Below, piece by piece: positions 13,764 to 14,430 of a stretch of DNA of 14,430 bases. A program made the translations under genes and the position numbers. Within the stretch, counting starts at the first letter, position 1. Every line of letters starts with the position of its first letter. The notes below the pieces were generated by a model that saw nothing but the letters and a program-made list of their open reading frames with translations, was not told where the DNA came from and did not search any database. The stretch is from Nitrososphaerota archaeon (lineage in GTDB: Archaea; Thermoproteota; Nitrososphaeria; Nitrososphaerales; Gagatemarchaeaceae): NCBI GenBank assembly GCA_005877225.1, contig VBPK01000157.1:1-14430 (forward strand), read 5' to 3'.

Positions 13764-14430
13764 CTAGAAGAGTTCGCGTCCTGCAGTGTCCCTTGCTATC
13801 CTTCTTCTTCTCTCGTCCCCGGTTATCTCTTCCCTCCGGCCCCGCGTGGTTCCGCTCAACTGCTCCATGCGTACATATCCGTGAGAAATTCTAGCCTCAA
13901 TCTCGTTGTTGGTGGAGAGCAGCGGCGAGAAGAGTATCTCGCGCCTCAGACGCCACGGTGATATCCAACCAGATCCTGCCAAGTTCTTCCAGGGATAGTC
14001 GCCTGGAATGTTGTTTCCGGACGACATCGAGAGCAACCTTAGCTGATATCGCAAAATCAGCAGCACCCTGCGGAAATAGTAAGAGGCCTCGGCGAGAGAT
14101 AATCCCACATTGAGATGACGATGCTTTCTACCGAGGCTGAGCCTCTCCTGGTGGTGTGCAGCCGGGTCGCCGACGGAGATACTTCTCTTCCGCGGTTGGA
14201 AGCACGCTAACGCTTCGTCGACCTTTGAGAATCTGAATTGCATCGCGGCGCGCAACCAGAAGTCGTAGTCGCTCACTATTCGGAATTGTTCGTCTAGCCC
14301 CTTTAACGAGTCGAACACCCTCCTACGAAAGAAGACGGTCATCGCCGCAATCGAGTTGAACCGGAGATGGGTCCGTAACGCGTCTTCAGGAGGGTCGAAG
14401 TAAATTGTTCCGAACCTGCCACCGTATGGG
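13764..14430 (-). CDS. Family 2 glycosyltransferase, C-terminal part (5' end beyond window)
   Basis: The minus-strand frame is open from the window edge to a TAG at 13764, about 221 visible residues, without its N-terminus. PYGGRFGTIYFDPPED lies at the edge. It is followed by SIAAMTVFFRRRVFDSLKGLDEQFRIVSDYDFWLRAAM, the acceptor-side end of a GT2 domain in which SDYDFWLR holds the catalytic-base acidic residues, and then a C-terminal helical part. The ATG at 14342 lies inside the conserved fold and is not the real start. The last 40 residues are very Arg/Glu-rich (RGRREEITGDERRRR), so the very end may be poorly conserved. It probably transfers a sugar to the same surface glycan. Donor and linkage cannot be told from what is visible. 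Confidence 0.8.
   Translation of the reverse strand, partial: PYGGRFGTIYFDPPEDALRTHLRFNSIAAMTVFFRRRVFDSLKGLDEQFRIVSDYDFWLRAAMQFRFSKVDEALACFQPRKRSISVGDPAAHHQERLSLGRKHRHLNVGLSLAEASYYFRRVLLILRYQLRLLSMSSGNNIPGDYPWKNLAGSGWISPWRLRREILFSPLLSTNNEIEARISHGYVRMEQLSGTTRGRREEITGDERRRRIARDTAGRELF

Noticed and set aside
1..14430. CRISPR array, insertion sequence or phage genes
   Set aside because: No regularly spaced repeats, transposase motifs, terminal inverted repeats or phage structural genes were seen on either strand.

Overview
The window reads as an archaeal chromosome segment. The evidence is an archaeal type IV pilin N-terminus at the left edge, AT-rich TATA-like boxes about 25-30 nt in front of start codons (leaderless or near-leaderless transcripts), frequent TTG starts, and nucleotide-sugar enzymes of archaeal type. 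The lineage cannot be fixed from sequence alone. A Thermoproteota/TACK-type mesophile is a guess from the pilin.

Layout. 1-1862 (minus): a pilin cut by the window edge and a multi-pass membrane glycosyltransferase-like protein. 1863-2605: a 743-nt gene-free stretch with one striking cloverleaf-like inverted-repeat structure. 2606-5758 (plus): a GT2 glycosyltransferase, then a tightly coupled pair of thiamine-diphosphate-dependent 2-oxoacid dehydrogenase E1 subunits (beta then alpha) with no E2 or E3 beside them. 5834-9818 (minus): rmlB, rmlD, rmlA and a glycosyltransferase, probably one operon. 9927-13724 (plus, divergent from rmlB): an RmlC-type epimerase, a NovU/TylCIII-type sugar C-methyltransferase, a sugar O-methyltransferase and a second SAM methyltransferase. 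13764-14430 (minus): the C-terminal part of another GT2 glycosyltransferase.

Together the genes look like a surface-glycan locus that makes and modifies a dTDP-6-deoxysugar. RmlA, RmlB, an epimerase, a 4-ketoreductase, a sugar C-methyltransferase and an O-methyltransferase are the same enzyme classes that build L-noviose in aminocoumarin producers, so the product may be a C-methyl-branched, O-methylated deoxysugar (inference). The orphan E1 pair could add a second, two-carbon branch, as proposed for AviB1/AviB2 in avilamycin biosynthesis. Its beta subunit has Ser where the conserved active-site His involved in lipoyl acylation normally sits. Several glycosyltransferases, and possibly the pilin as acceptor, complete the picture.

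Oddities: the rmlA product lacks about 35-40 internal residues, including the conserved sugar-phosphate-binding Glu-Lys-Pro segment. The membrane glycosyltransferase and the O-methyltransferase each contain a stretch that looks locally frame-shifted. Two plus-strand genes share a promoter-proximal motif (TCCTTTA...TCGAAAGTCTGG).
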